DNA of 64,000 nucleotides from Micromonospora musae (GTDB lineage: Bacteria; Actinomycetota; Actinomycetes; Mycobacteriales; Micromonosporaceae). The DNA lies in assembly GCF_003626635.1 (NCBI RefSeq), contig NZ_RAZT01000021.1, positions 1 to 64,000 of the forward strand, given 5' to 3'. The position numbers and the translations under genes were made by a program. Shown here piece by piece: positions 23,531 through 31,868 of this stretch; positions within the stretch are counted from its first letter, which is position 1, and each line of letters opens with the position of its first letter. The notes below the pieces were generated by a model. It saw only the letters and a list, made by a program, of their open reading frames with translations. It did not search any database and was not told where the DNA came from.

Positions 23531-24679
23531 GTGAAGATCCTGCACACCTCGGACTGGCACGTCGGCAAGGTGCTCAAGGGGCGGTCGCGGTCCGACGAGC
23601 ACAAGGCGGTGCTCGCGGGCGTCATCGACATCGCCCGCGCCGAGCAGCCCGACCTCGTCATCGTCGCCGGCGACCTCTACGACACCGCGGCGCCGACCCC
23701 GGAGGCCACCCGCCTGGTGACCCGGGCGTTGACCGCGCTGCGCCGCACCGGCGCGGACGTCGTCGCCGTCGGCGGCAACCACGACAACGGCGCCGCGCTC
23801 GACGCGCTGCGCCCGTGGGCCGAGGCCGCCGGCATCACACTGCGCGGCAGCGTCCGGGAGAACCCCGACGAGCACGTCATCGACGGCACCACCGCCGGCG
23901 GGGAGCGCTGGAGGCTGGCCGCACTGCCGTTCCTCTCGCAGCGCTACGCGGTCCGCGCCGTCGAGATGTACGAGCTCACCGCCGCCGAGGCGAACCAGAC
24001 GTACGCCGACCACCTGCGGCGGGTGCTCGGCCGGCTCACCGAGAGCTTCACCGAGCCGGGCCGGGTGCACCTGGTCACCGCGCACCTGACGGTCACCGGC
24101 GCCGCCGCCGGGGGTGGCGAGCGCGACGCGCACACCGTGCTCGGCTACGCGGTCCCCGCGACGGTCTTCCCGGCGACCGCGCACTACGTCGCGCTGGGTC
24201 ACCTGCACCGGGCCCAGCGGGTCGACGCGCCGTGCCCGGTGCGCTACTGCGGCAGCCCGCTGGCGGTGGACTTCGGCGAACAGGAGAACGTCCCCTCCGT
24301 GACGATCGTCGAGGTCACCGCCGACACGGCCGCCCGCGTACGCGAGGTGCCGGTCACGGCGGCGGCGGCGCTGCGCACCGTACGGGGCACCCTCGCCCAG
24401 CTCGCCGAGTTGGAGCAGCCGGACGCCTGGCTGCGGGTGTTCGTACGCGAGCAGCCCCGGGCCGGTCTGCGCGAGGAGGTGCAGGAGCTGCTGCCGCAGG
24501 CGCTGGAGATCCGGATCGACCCCGAGCTGGTGCCGGCGCCGGGCAGCGGCGCCCGGATCGCCCAACGGTCCGGGCGCTCCCCGCGCGAGCTCTTCGGCGA
24601 CTACCTGACCAGCCGCGGGCACGCCGACGACGGCGTGCAGGAGCTCTTCGACGAGCTGATCGAGGAGGTCGACCACTGA
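23531..24679 (+). CDS. sbcD: Exonuclease SbcD (Mre11-type phosphodiesterase)
   Basis: Nuclease subunit of the SbcCD (Mre11-Rad50) complex, 382 residues. The metallophosphatase motifs are complete: SDWHVG (Asp8, His10), GDLYD (47-51), GNHDN (82-86), VTAHLTVTG and GHLH. The manganese-dependent enzyme cleaves hairpins and blocked DNA ends. The gene starts at GTG 23531, 30 bp after the HerA-like stop, with GAGGAGCGAG upstream. Its stop overlaps the sbcC ATG (TGATG). The last ~50 residues form the helix that docks on the Rad50 coiled coil. Confidence 0.95.
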   Translation: MKILHTSDWHVGKVLKGRSRSDEHKAVLAGVIDIARAEQPDLVIVAGDLYDTAAPTPEATRLVTRALTALRRTGADVVAVGGNHDNGAALDALRPWAEAAGITLRGSVRENPDEHVIDGTTAGGERWRLAALPFLSQRYAVRAVEMYELTAAEANQTYADHLRRVLGRLTESFTEPGRVHLVTAHLTVTGAAAGGGERDAHTVLGYAVPATVFPATAHYVALGHLHRAQRVDAPCPVRYCGSPLAVDFGEQENVPSVTIVEVTADTAARVREVPVTAAAALRTVRGTLAQLAELEQPDAWLRVFVREQPRAGLREEVQELLPQALEIRIDPELVPAPGSGARIAQRSGRSPRELFGDYLTSRGHADDGVQELFDELIEEVDH

Positions 24680-27153
24680 TGCGACCGATCCGGCTGGACA
24701 TGGCGGGCTTCACCGTCTTCCGGGACGAGACCACCGTCGACTTCACCGACGCGGACTTCTTCGCGCTCGTCGGCCCGACCGGCTCCGGCAAGTCGACGGT
24801 GCTGGACGCGATCTGCTTCGCGCTCTACGGCACGGTGCCGCGCTGGGGTGGCACCCGTGGCCTCACCAACGCGCTCGCCCCGTCGGCGACCGAGGCCCGC
24901 GTCCGCTTGGTCTTCGAGTCCGCCGGGGCCCGTTACGTGGCCACCCGGGTGGTCCGGCGGGACAGCCGGGGCAATGTGAAGACGGCGAACGCCGGGCTGC
25001 AGCTGATGCCGTCCGGGTTCGACGTGACGAAGCTGGACACCGGGCTCGCCCCGGAGGATCTGGGCGAGGTCGTGGCCGGCACACCGGCCGAGATGGACGA
25101 GGCGGTGCTGGAGGCGGTCGGGCTGCCGTACGAGCAGTTCACCAGCTGCGTGGTGCTGCCGCAGGGGCAGTTCGCGGACTTCCTGCACGCCCGGCCGGCC
25201 ACCCGCCAGCAGATCCTGGTGAACCTGCTCGACCTCGGCGTCTACGAGGAGGTGCAGAAACGGGCCACCGCCCGGGCCGCCCAGGCCGAGGCGAAGCTGG
25301 AGGCGGTGGACCAGCTGCTGGCCGGGCTCACCGACGTGGACGACGACACGCTCGACCGGGCCACCACCCAGGTCGACCGGATGCGCGAGCTGGCCGAGGC
25401 GGTGGGCGCCGCCGTACCGGAGTTGGAAGCGGCCCGGACGTCGGCGCGGGAGGCGACGGCGGCCCTCGACGCGCTCGACGGGGAGCTGGCCGTGCTCGGC
25501 GCGGTCCAGGCACCGGACGGGGTGGCCGAGGTGGCCCGGGCGGTGACGGCTGCGCGCGCCGACGCCGAGGCCGCCGCCGGCGCGGTGTCGCTCGCCGAGG
25601 AGCGCGAGGAGAAGCTCCGCGGGGAGCTGGCCGCCGCCGGCGACGAGAGCGCGCTGCGGCTGCGGCTGACCGCGTACGCGGAGCGGGAGAAGCTGACCGA
25701 TCAGGCTGAGACGGTACGCGCGGCGCTGGTGGCGGCCGACGCCGAACACGGCGCGGCGACGCGGGCGCTGGCCGAGGCCCGGGCGGCCGCCCAGCGGGCG
25801 GAGGAGGAGCTGGCCGCGGCGTTCCTGGCCCACGAGGAGGCGAAGGCGACCGACCAGGCGATGGCGCTGCGGGCGCACCTGGTCGACGGGGCCGCCTGCC
25901 CGGTCTGCGCGCAGGTGGTCGACGGTGTGCCGGCGGTGCCCGCGGGTTCCGCGGTGGCCCGCGCGGTGGAGGCGGGCAAGGCCGCCCGGTCGGCGAGCGA
26001 GGCGGCCAAGCAGGTCGTGCAGGAGCGCGACACGGCCGCGCGCGAGCTGGATCGCGTGCTGGTGCAGGCTCGGGCCCGGCAGGAGCACCTGGCGGCCCGG
26101 CTCGCCGAGCTGGACGGTCAGCTCGCCGGGGCCGCCACGGCGGAGGCGCTGCGGGAGCAGCTGGCCGAGCACGCCCGGCTGCGACGGGCGCTGGACGAGG
26201 CGGCCGGGGCGGTCCGCGCCGGCCGGGAGGCGGCTCGCCGGGCCCGGGCCACTGTGGACTCCGCCGAGGAGCGGCTGCGGGCCGCCTGGCGTGGCTTCGA
26301 CGGCACGCGCGACGGGCTGGCCCGTTTCGGCCCGCCGGCCGCCGACCGGGACGACGTGGCCGGGGCGTGGGCGTCGTTGACCGACTGGGCCGGCACCGAG
26401 ACCCGGCGCCGCGAGGCGGAGCGGGCGGGGCGCGAGGCGGCGGTCACCGAGGCGGAGGCGGCGGCCACCACGGTGACCCGACGCATCGCCGGGATCCTCG
26501 CCGACGCCGGGCTGCCCGCCGCCGATGATCCGGTGCACGCCGCCACGGTCGCCGTGGAGCGGGCCGAGGCGGAGCGACGTCGGCTGCTGGAGCGCCGCGA
26601 GCAGGCCGCCGAGCTTCACGAGCAGCGGTCCGGGCACGAGCGCCGGGCACAGGTGGCGCGGGCCCTGGCGGGGCACCTGCGGGCCAACAACTTCGAGCGG
26701 TGGCTGCTGGCCGAGGCGCTGGACCTGCTGGTCGACGGCGCGTCGCGAATCCTGCGGGAGCTCTCCGGCGGGCAGTACGACCTGGTCCACGACAAGGGCG
26801 AGTTCTTCGTCGTCGACCACTACGACGCCGGGCTGCGCCGGGGCGTACGCACCCTCTCCGGCGGCGAGACGTTCCAGACCTCCCTGGCGCTGGCGCTCGC
26901 CCTCTCCGAGCAGCTCGCCGGCCTCTCCACCACCGCCGCGAGCCTGGAGTCGATCGTGCTGGACGAGGGCTTCGGCACCCTGGACGCGGCGACCCTCGAC
27001 ACGGTCGCCGCCACCTTGGAAAATCTGGCCGCCCGGGGTGACCGGATGGTCGGGGTGGTCACTCACGTGCCGGCGCTGGCCGAGCGGATTCCGGTCCGGT
27101 TCGAGGTCCGCAAGGATGCCCGCTCCGCCCGGGTGGAACGGACCGGCCGGTGA
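24679..27153 (+). CDS. sbcC: Exonuclease SbcC (Rad50-type SMC ATPase)
   Basis: Partner of SbcD, 824 residues, short compared with about 1,000-1,050 for enteric SbcC, so the coiled-coil arms are shorter. Walker A is GPTGSGKST (32-40). The zinc hook CPVC is at 407-410, at the middle of Ala/Glu/Arg-rich coiled coils (about 180-400 and 420-650). The ABC signature LSGGETF starts near 726 and Walker B VLDEGFGTLD near 760. ATP binding closes the arms over a DNA end and gates the SbcD nuclease. It overlaps sbcD at its start and the NurA-like gene at its end (GTGA), so all are co-translated. Confidence 0.95.
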   Translation: MRPIRLDMAGFTVFRDETTVDFTDADFFALVGPTGSGKSTVLDAICFALYGTVPRWGGTRGLTNALAPSATEARVRLVFESAGARYVATRVVRRDSRGNVKTANAGLQLMPSGFDVTKLDTGLAPEDLGEVVAGTPAEMDEAVLEAVGLPYEQFTSCVVLPQGQFADFLHARPATRQQILVNLLDLGVYEEVQKRATARAAQAEAKLEAVDQLLAGLTDVDDDTLDRATTQVDRMRELAEAVGAAVPELEAARTSAREATAALDALDGELAVLGAVQAPDGVAEVARAVTAARADAEAAAGAVSLAEEREEKLRGELAAAGDESALRLRLTAYAEREKLTDQAETVRAALVAADAEHGAATRALAEARAAAQRAEEELAAAFLAHEEAKATDQAMALRAHLVDGAACPVCAQVVDGVPAVPAGSAVARAVEAGKAARSASEAAKQVVQERDTAARELDRVLVQARARQEHLAARLAELDGQLAGAATAEALREQLAEHARLRRALDEAAGAVRAGREAARRARATVDSAEERLRAAWRGFDGTRDGLARFGPPAADRDDVAGAWASLTDWAGTETRRREAERAGREAAVTEAEAAATTVTRRIAGILADAGLPAADDPVHAATVAVERAEAERRRLLERREQAAELHEQRSGHERRAQVARALAGHLRANNFERWLLAEALDLLVDGASRILRELSGGQYDLVHDKGEFFVVDHYDAGLRRGVRTLSGGETFQTSLALALALSEQLAGLSTTAASLESIVLDEGFGTLDAATLDTVAATLENLAARGDRMVGVVTHVPALAERIPVRFEVRKDARSARVERTGR

Positions 27154-28124
27154 CGACCCCGGGTGCCCGGTTCTACGTCGACGGGTGGGATCCGTCGTAC
27201 GGCGCCTCGTTCGAGGCCGCGGCGACGGGCCCGGCCGCACCGAGCAGCGCCCAGGTCGAGACGGACGCCGAGCTGCCGGCGGTGGACTGGCGGGCGATCG
27301 ACGTGCGCCCCGGGGTGCGCGCGCCCAACGTGGTGCTGCTCGTCGACGGGGTACGCCGGATCGACGCCAGCATCTGGACGGCCGAGGAGGACGGCGGTTC
27401 CTTCCCGGGGGTGGCGGCGTCGTACGCGGCCGGCGTGGTCCGCTGCGACCTGGAGCGGGGGGCGGCGCAGCTGGCCGGCGCCCGGGTCGGCCGTGGACTG
27501 TTCACGGCGAGCCCGTCGGCGCAGGAGGTGGTGGCCGGCTCGATCCGTTATCCGGTGCACCGGGTCAGCGGCACCGGGGAGCTGGCCAAGCTGCCGACCG
27601 CGGTGCAGGCGCCGCTGACCGCGCTGGAGGTGGCGGTCTCCGACGCGGCCCGCACCGACGGGGATCTGCTGGTGGTCGACGGCCCGTTGCGCAGTCGCCG
27701 TAACCTGCCCCGCACCCTCGGCTACATCAAGACGCAGCACAGCCAGTACCTGGATGCCCGGCTGACCGCGGTGGTGACGGGGCTGGCCTCCGGGCAGCGG
27801 TCGCCGGTGTTCCGCGTCGGCACCGCCTGGGGTGGCTGGTCCTGGTACCTGCGGCTGCCCGTGCTGGCCGGCGCGCCGTGGGCGGGCATCGTCCGCGTCG
27901 AGTGCTCGCCCGACCTGGACATCTCCGAGGCGGTCGAGCTCGCCGACCTCTCCCTGGTCACGCTTCCCCGGTTCGCCTCGACCCCGTACAAGGATCCGCG
28001 GGCCCCGCAGAACCTGATCCCGATCGCGGGCCTGGAGCGTCGGCTGCGCGCGCTGCTCGGCGACTCGCGGCTGCTGCATCGGGCGCTCACCGCGGCGGCC
28101 CGCACCGGCACCACCCGCCGCTGA
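27150..28124 (+). CDS. NurA-like 5'-3' nuclease
   Basis: 324-residue protein that I assign to the NurA nuclease family by motif and context. A VDG motif with Asp66 follows a hydrophobic strand, Glu160 lies in ALEVAVSDA, and a second VDG has Asp177; these match the acidic metal-binding residues of NurA. Further family-like features are GYIKTQ (191-196) and VRVECSPD (248-255). In archaea NurA resects 5' strands together with HerA after Mre11-Rad50 opens the end. Here the gene is last in a HerA-SbcD-SbcC operon and overlaps sbcC by GTGA. A profile search should settle the assignment; motif spacing fits. Confidence 0.72.
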   Translation: MTTPGARFYVDGWDPSYGASFEAAATGPAAPSSAQVETDAELPAVDWRAIDVRPGVRAPNVVLLVDGVRRIDASIWTAEEDGGSFPGVAASYAAGVVRCDLERGAAQLAGARVGRGLFTASPSAQEVVAGSIRYPVHRVSGTGELAKLPTAVQAPLTALEVAVSDAARTDGDLLVVDGPLRSRRNLPRTLGYIKTQHSQYLDARLTAVVTGLASGQRSPVFRVGTAWGGWSWYLRLPVLAGAPWAGIVRVECSPDLDISEAVELADLSLVTLPRFASTPYKDPRAPQNLIPIAGLERRLRALLGDSRLLHRALTAAARTGTTRR

Positions 28125-28300
28125 CCCGTCGCCGGCTCGCCGCCGACCCGCCGCTGACCCGCGCTGACCCCGCCGCTCGCCCGCCGCCGGCGTGGCGCGT
28201 AGCGCCGCGTCGAGGAAGCCGGCGACCAGCCCGCCCGCCGACGAGCGCAGCCCCGCGAACGGTGGCGGGCGGCGGGGAGTGCGGGCACGCAGGCGGCGGG

Positions 28301-28306
28301 GATACT
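28301..28306 (+). promoter_or_regulatory. -10 box GATACT, leaderless spacing
   Basis: GATACT starts 12 bp before ATG 28313. The preceding 28125-28300 is an extremely C/G-rich spacer with CCGCTGACCCGC-like short repeats and no gene. Confidence 0.45.
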
Positions 28307-28312
28307 GGTCGG

Positions 28313-29170
28313 ATGGGGCGGAAGCGGGCCGACGGCCGGATGATCGAGCAGGTGGCGACCGGCCGGGCGGAGCTGGTCCCGGACCGGGACCGCGACGGCT
28401 CGTGGACCCTGCTGCTGGACGGGGCTCCGCAGTCGCACGTCGACCTGACCGACCCCACTCACCTGGAGTTCGAGTACGTCCGCCGCCTGGCCATCGCGAT
28501 CGACCTGATCGCGCCCGCCGGTGCGCCGCTGCGGGTGCTCCACCTCGGCGGCGGGGCGCTCAGCGTGCCCCGGTACGTCTCCGCGACCCGCCCCGGCTCG
28601 ACCCAGCGCGTCGCCGAGGTGGACGGCGCCCTGGTGGAGCTGGTCCGTCGGGCGCTGCCCCTGCCGGCCGACGCCCGGTTGAAGGTGCGGGTGGCCGACG
28701 CGCGGGAGGTGCTCGCCGGCAGCCGGGACGGCAGCTACGACGTGATCGTCGCCGACGTCTTCGCCGGCGCTCGCACCCCGGCGCACCTGACCTCGGTCGA
28801 GTACGCCGCCGAGGTGGCCCGGGTGCTCGACCCGGCCGGCTGGTACCTGGCCAACCTCGCCGACGGCCCGCCGCTGCGGCACGCCCGCCGGCAGGTCGCC
28901 ACGGTCCGCACCGTGCTCCCCCACGCCGCCCTGGTCGGCGACGCCGCGGTGCTGCGGGGCCGCCGGTACGGCAATCTGGTGCTGATGGCCGGGCGCACCG
29001 AGCCGCCGGTGCCGGAGCTGACCCGGCGGGCGGCCGGCGACTGGTTCCCGGGTCGCGTCGTCGCCGGTGACGACCTCGACCGGTTCGCAGGCGGGGCGGG
29101 TGTCGTGCACGACGTCGACGCGACGGACTCGACCCCGCCGCCGCCGGGGCTCTTCTCCACCGGCGGCTGA
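28313..29170 (+). CDS. Spermidine synthase-like (SpeE-fold) protein
   Basis: 285-residue protein of the SpeE/PMT-like Rossmann fold. Visible are HLEFEYVRRL, LHLGGGALSVPRY (nucleotide loop), VAEVDGALVELVRR (acidic ribose contact) and VIVADVFAGARTP. Actinomycetes carry many such proteins; most are not proven spermidine synthases and some may methylate instead, so I do not give a symbol. ATG 28313 is supported by a GATACT box 12 bp upstream. It is monocistronic and not overlapping the NurA-like gene. Confidence 0.75.
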   Translation: MGRKRADGRMIEQVATGRAELVPDRDRDGSWTLLLDGAPQSHVDLTDPTHLEFEYVRRLAIAIDLIAPAGAPLRVLHLGGGALSVPRYVSATRPGSTQRVAEVDGALVELVRRALPLPADARLKVRVADAREVLAGSRDGSYDVIVADVFAGARTPAHLTSVEYAAEVARVLDPAGWYLANLADGPPLRHARRQVATVRTVLPHAALVGDAAVLRGRRYGNLVLMAGRTEPPVPELTRRAAGDWFPGRVVAGDDLDRFAGGAGVVHDVDATDSTPPPPGLFSTGG

Positions 29171-29177
29171 CCAGCGG

Positions 29178-29225
29178 CCGACACGATCGACGCCGCGCTG
29201 CCCCCGCGACCGACACGATCGACGC
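29178..29225. repeat. 16-bp direct repeat
   Basis: CCGACACGATCGACGC occurs at 29178-29193 and 29210-29225, each close to a TGACCAG. The 378-bp gap 29171-29548 otherwise holds a short A-rich stretch (about 29320-29332), a small GGCCC/GGGCC hairpin near 29373 and no convincing gene. Confidence 0.7.
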
Positions 29226-29513
29226 ACTGACCAGGGACGTCACGGCCACCGCGCGGACCGGGCGACGGTCGCTGCGGGCGCCCGGATCGACAGTCGGTCC
29301 ACACCGGACCGCCGCGAGGAAAAATACTTCGCCCGACGTTGATCCGCTCGCATCGCCGGCTCGTATCACCGGGCGGCCCGCCTGGTGGGCCGTTGTGGTC
29401 GATGGACTCCTCGGAGGTCTGCATGCACGCGGTGGCGGCCGGTTGGCACGGCGACGCGGTCCGGACGGACTGGATGTCCGCGCGGTCCCAGCCGCGGCCG
29501 GCGAAGCGGGGGG

Positions 29514-29542
29514 TCGACTCCCGCCCGGCCCCTCGCCACAAT
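29514..29542 (+). promoter_or_regulatory. Leaderless promoter TCGACT-17-CACAAT of the sigma gene
   Basis: TCGACT (29514-29519) and CACAAT (29537-29542) have a 17-bp spacer, and CACAAT starts 12 bp before GTG 29549. It looks like a housekeeping promoter, not an ECF one. Confidence 0.5.
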
Positions 29543-29548
29543 GGCCCG

Positions 29549-30109
29549 GTGACGCCGCGACCGGCGCCCGGACGCCACCAGGCGGCGTCCACCGAGGCCG
29601 ACCACTCCGACCAGCTGGTTCGCCTGCTCTACGCCGAGCACGCCGGCCCGCTGCTGGCCTTCGTCATGCGGCTCACCGGCGGGGACCGGCAGCGCGCGGA
29701 GGACATCGTCCAGGAGACCCTGTTGCGGGCCTGGCGCAACGCGCACCGGTTGGGCGCGCAGGGGCAGACCTCGCTGCGGCCCTGGCTGGTCACCGTCGCC
29801 CGCCGGATCGCCATCGACGAGCACCGCAGCGTGCAGGCCCGGCCGGCGGAGACGTACGACCGGGACCTCACGGCGTTCGCCGAGGCGGACAGCACCGACC
29901 AGGTGCTGCGCACGATGACGGTGGCGGATGCGCTGCGTACGCTGAGCCAGTCGCACCGGGAGATCCTGGTCGCCACGTACTTCCGGGGGCGGACCGTGCC
30001 CGAGGCGGCCGAGGAGTTGGGGCTTCCGCTCGGCACCGCCAAGTCCCGGGTGTACTACGCGCTGCGCGCGCTGCGCACGGCTCTGCAGGAACGGGGGGTG
30101 ACGGAATGA
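29549..30109 (+). CDS. ECF-type RNA polymerase sigma factor
   Basis: 186-residue sigma-70 family factor with region 2 (LYAEHAGPLLAF, then EDIVQETLLRAWRN) and region 4 (LSQSHREILVATYF, then GTAKSRVYYALRAL) and no region 3, i.e. an extracytoplasmic-function sigma. Start GTG 29549 is favoured by the promoter 12 bp upstream; an upstream extension in frame is Arg/Pro-rich and unlike sigma N-termini. The stop overlaps the anti-sigma start (ATGA). It should direct transcription of an envelope-stress regulon, possibly including the lipoprotein gene downstream. Confidence 0.88.
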   Translation: MTPRPAPGRHQAASTEADHSDQLVRLLYAEHAGPLLAFVMRLTGGDRQRAEDIVQETLLRAWRNAHRLGAQGQTSLRPWLVTVARRIAIDEHRSVQARPAETYDRDLTAFAEADSTDQVLRTMTVADALRTLSQSHREILVATYFRGRTVPEAAEELGLPLGTAKSRVYYALRALRTALQERGVTE

Positions 30110-30891
30110 GCCGAGCTGACCACATGGACGTCGCCGCGTACGCGCTCGGCGTGCTGGACGAGCAGGACACGGAGCGGTTCGAGGAGCACCTCGCCGCCTG
30201 CTGGGCCTGCGCCGCCGAGCTGGAGACGATGGTGCCGGTGGTGGGGATGCTCTCCGGCATCGACGGCGAGACGATGACCGCGCTGGAGCAGACGGCGACG
30301 GATCCGCGGCTGTTGGACCGTACGCTCGGCGCCGTCCGCGCCGACCGGCGGCGGACCCGGTTCCGGCAGCTGCTCGCCACCGCAGCGGCGGTCGTGGTGC
30401 TCGGCGGCCTCACCGCGGTCGGCTTCCACACCGTCCTGGAGGACGCGGGCACCCGCGACGTGGTCGCGGAGCCCACGTTCAGCGCGCCCGTCGACGGACC
30501 GCCCGCGCCGAGGCCGACGAAGTCCGACCTGGGGGGCATCGGCGGTCCGGAGGAGCTGGAGGGCGACCCGGTGGAGGCCACCGACCCCACCACGGGTGTG
30601 GGCGCCAGGATTTTCCTCGTCGAACGGGACTACGGCACACAGGTCAACTTCAACCTGACCCGGCTGCCCGGCCCCCGCGTCTGCCGGCTCGTGGTGGTGC
30701 GGAAGAACGCCACCACGGAGGTGATCTCCACCTGGTCGGTCCCCGCCTCCGGATATGGCACGAACGAGCGGGCCGAGGACTTGCGGCTCAGCGCGTCGAC
30801 CGCCGCCCGACCGGGCGAGATCAAGCAGATCCAGGTGCAGTCGGTGGACCCGAAGGGTGTGGCGAGTCCCCTGGTCACGGTCGAACCCTAG
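30106..30891 (+). CDS. Zinc-binding transmembrane anti-sigma factor
   Basis: 261-residue membrane regulator. The zinc anti-sigma signature HxxxCxxC is present as His28, Cys32 and Cys35 in EEHLAACWACAAEL. One membrane helix follows (LLATAAAVVVLGGLTAVGF, about 87-105), then an extracytoplasmic domain of about 150 residues containing one conserved-looking Cys (RVCRLVV). It should hold the co-translated sigma factor at the membrane and release it on an outside signal. ATG 30106 overlaps the sigma stop. A strong terminator follows. Confidence 0.88.
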   Translation: MSRADHMDVAAYALGVLDEQDTERFEEHLAACWACAAELETMVPVVGMLSGIDGETMTALEQTATDPRLLDRTLGAVRADRRRTRFRQLLATAAAVVVLGGLTAVGFHTVLEDAGTRDVVAEPTFSAPVDGPPAPRPTKSDLGGIGGPEELEGDPVEATDPTTGVGARIFLVERDYGTQVNFNLTRLPGPRVCRLVVVRKNATTEVISTWSVPASGYGTNERAEDLRLSASTAARPGEIKQIQVQSVDPKGVASPLVTVEP

Positions 30892-30906
30892 CGTCCACGA
30901 AGCTCG

Positions 30907-30948
30907 TCGACACCGGCCTTTCCACAAAGGCCGGTGTCGATCTGTTTT
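30907..30948 (+). terminator. Rho-independent terminator of the sigma/anti-sigma operon
   Basis: A 15-bp perfect stem (30907-30921 with 30926-30940), CCAC loop and downstream TCTGTTTT. It is the most canonical terminator in the window. Confidence 0.92.
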
Positions 30949-31095
30949 CGGCGGCTGACCGCCAGTCCACGGCACACGAATCGGCGGCGAAAACGGTTCA
31001 ACGAATCCCTATGAAATTGACCACTGCCGACGCTTCAACCTTGCCGCCCCGCGCTCCGTACTCAGGGGTGAACTGCCGAGAATCGAGGAGGGCAC

Positions 31096-31743
31096 GTGGC
31101 AAAGATCAAGCGGACCGTCGTCGCCGCCGTAGGCGCGCTGGTCGCCCTGACGGCCTGTGCGCCCGCCGGCTACGAGCCGGCGAACCCGGCCGCCGCCAAG
31201 CCAGTCGCGGTGGCCGCGGCCGAACCCAGCGTGTCGGCCGAGCCCGACGCCTCGGCCGAGGCCCCCGCGGCCGACGCCCCACCGGCCGACGTGAAGCTGA
31301 CCGAGAAGCTCGTCGGCAAGACGGTGCCGAAGATGGGCAAGGTCGTCACCGACGAGAAGGGCTGGGTCCTCTACCGGTTCGACAACGACAGCGCCGACCC
31401 GCCCTCGTCGAACTGCGTCGACAAGTGCGCGCAGGTGTGGCCGCCCGCGCTGACCGACGGCGATCCGCAGCTCAGCGGCGTCGCGGCGGACGATGTCGGC
31501 ACCATCACCCGGCAGGACGGCACCCGGCAGCTCACCCTGGCCGGCTGGCCGGTGTACCGCTACATCGGCGACAAGAAGCCCGGCCAGTGGAAGGGCCAGG
31601 GCGTCGGGGGCACCTGGTTCGTCGTCGCTCCGGACGGCAAGAAGAACCTCAGCTGCCTGCCGAAGGGGACGCCGAAGGCGGTCGCGCCGCCCTCGGACAG
31701 CGGCGGCGGCTCGGACTACGGCGACTCCGGCTACTCGTACTGA
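31096..31743 (+). CDS. COG4315-type secreted-repeat lipoprotein
   Basis: 215-residue lipoprotein. The signal peptide ends in LTAC (Cys21) and an Ala/Pro/Glu-rich linker runs to about residue 65. Two copies of the secreted repeat follow: WVLYRFDND with CVDKCAQVWPP, then GWPVYRYIGD with GQGVGGTWF. A Gly/Ser/Tyr tail ends the protein. The family is widespread in actinomycetes with no proven function; redox or electron-transfer roles have been proposed. GTG 31096 follows GAGGAGG. Its upstream region, after the terminator, is A/T-rich with GGTTCAACGAATCCCTATG near 30994, a candidate promoter for the neighbouring sigma factor. Confidence 0.8.
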   Translation: MAKIKRTVVAAVGALVALTACAPAGYEPANPAAAKPVAVAAAEPSVSAEPDASAEAPAADAPPADVKLTEKLVGKTVPKMGKVVTDEKGWVLYRFDNDSADPPSSNCVDKCAQVWPPALTDGDPQLSGVAADDVGTITRQDGTRQLTLAGWPVYRYIGDKKPGQWKGQGVGGTWFVVAPDGKKNLSCLPKGTPKAVAPPSDSGGGSDYGDSGYSY

Positions 31744-31856
31744 CCCACGGTCACGGTGGCCGGTCGTAGCCGGGGAGGGCGCGACCGGTCACCGTCACGC
31801 AGGGCGACGCCGGACACACCCGCAGCCCGCGCGACCGCGACGGGTCCGCGCTCTGG

Positions 31857-31862
31857 CACAGT
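31857..31862 (+). promoter_or_regulatory. -10-like box CACAGT, leaderless spacing
   Basis: CACAGT starts 12 bp before ATG 31869, and there is no ribosome binding site. Confidence 0.35.
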
Positions 31863-31868
31863 GGCGGG

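Noticed and set aside
24601..27240. An 879-codon antisense frame across sbcC
   Set aside because: Arg/Gly/Leu-rich shadow of a real coding sequence with no motifs and no start context.
21749..28124. Classing the HerA-SbcDC-NurA-like operon as an anti-phage island
   Set aside because: Base composition and neighbours are ordinary, and there are no mobile elements or other defence genes. A repair role is at least as likely, so I report the operon without calling it a defence system.
28313..29170. Naming the SpeE-like gene speE
   Set aside because: The fold matches, but aminopropyl-transfer residues cannot be confirmed and many actinomycete members are not spermidine synthases.
29339..29548. 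Longer N-terminus or a leader peptide for the sigma factor from ATG 29339 or 29423
   Set aside because: The extension is Arg/Pro-rich and unlike sigma N-termini; the promoter with 12-bp spacing points to GTG 29549.
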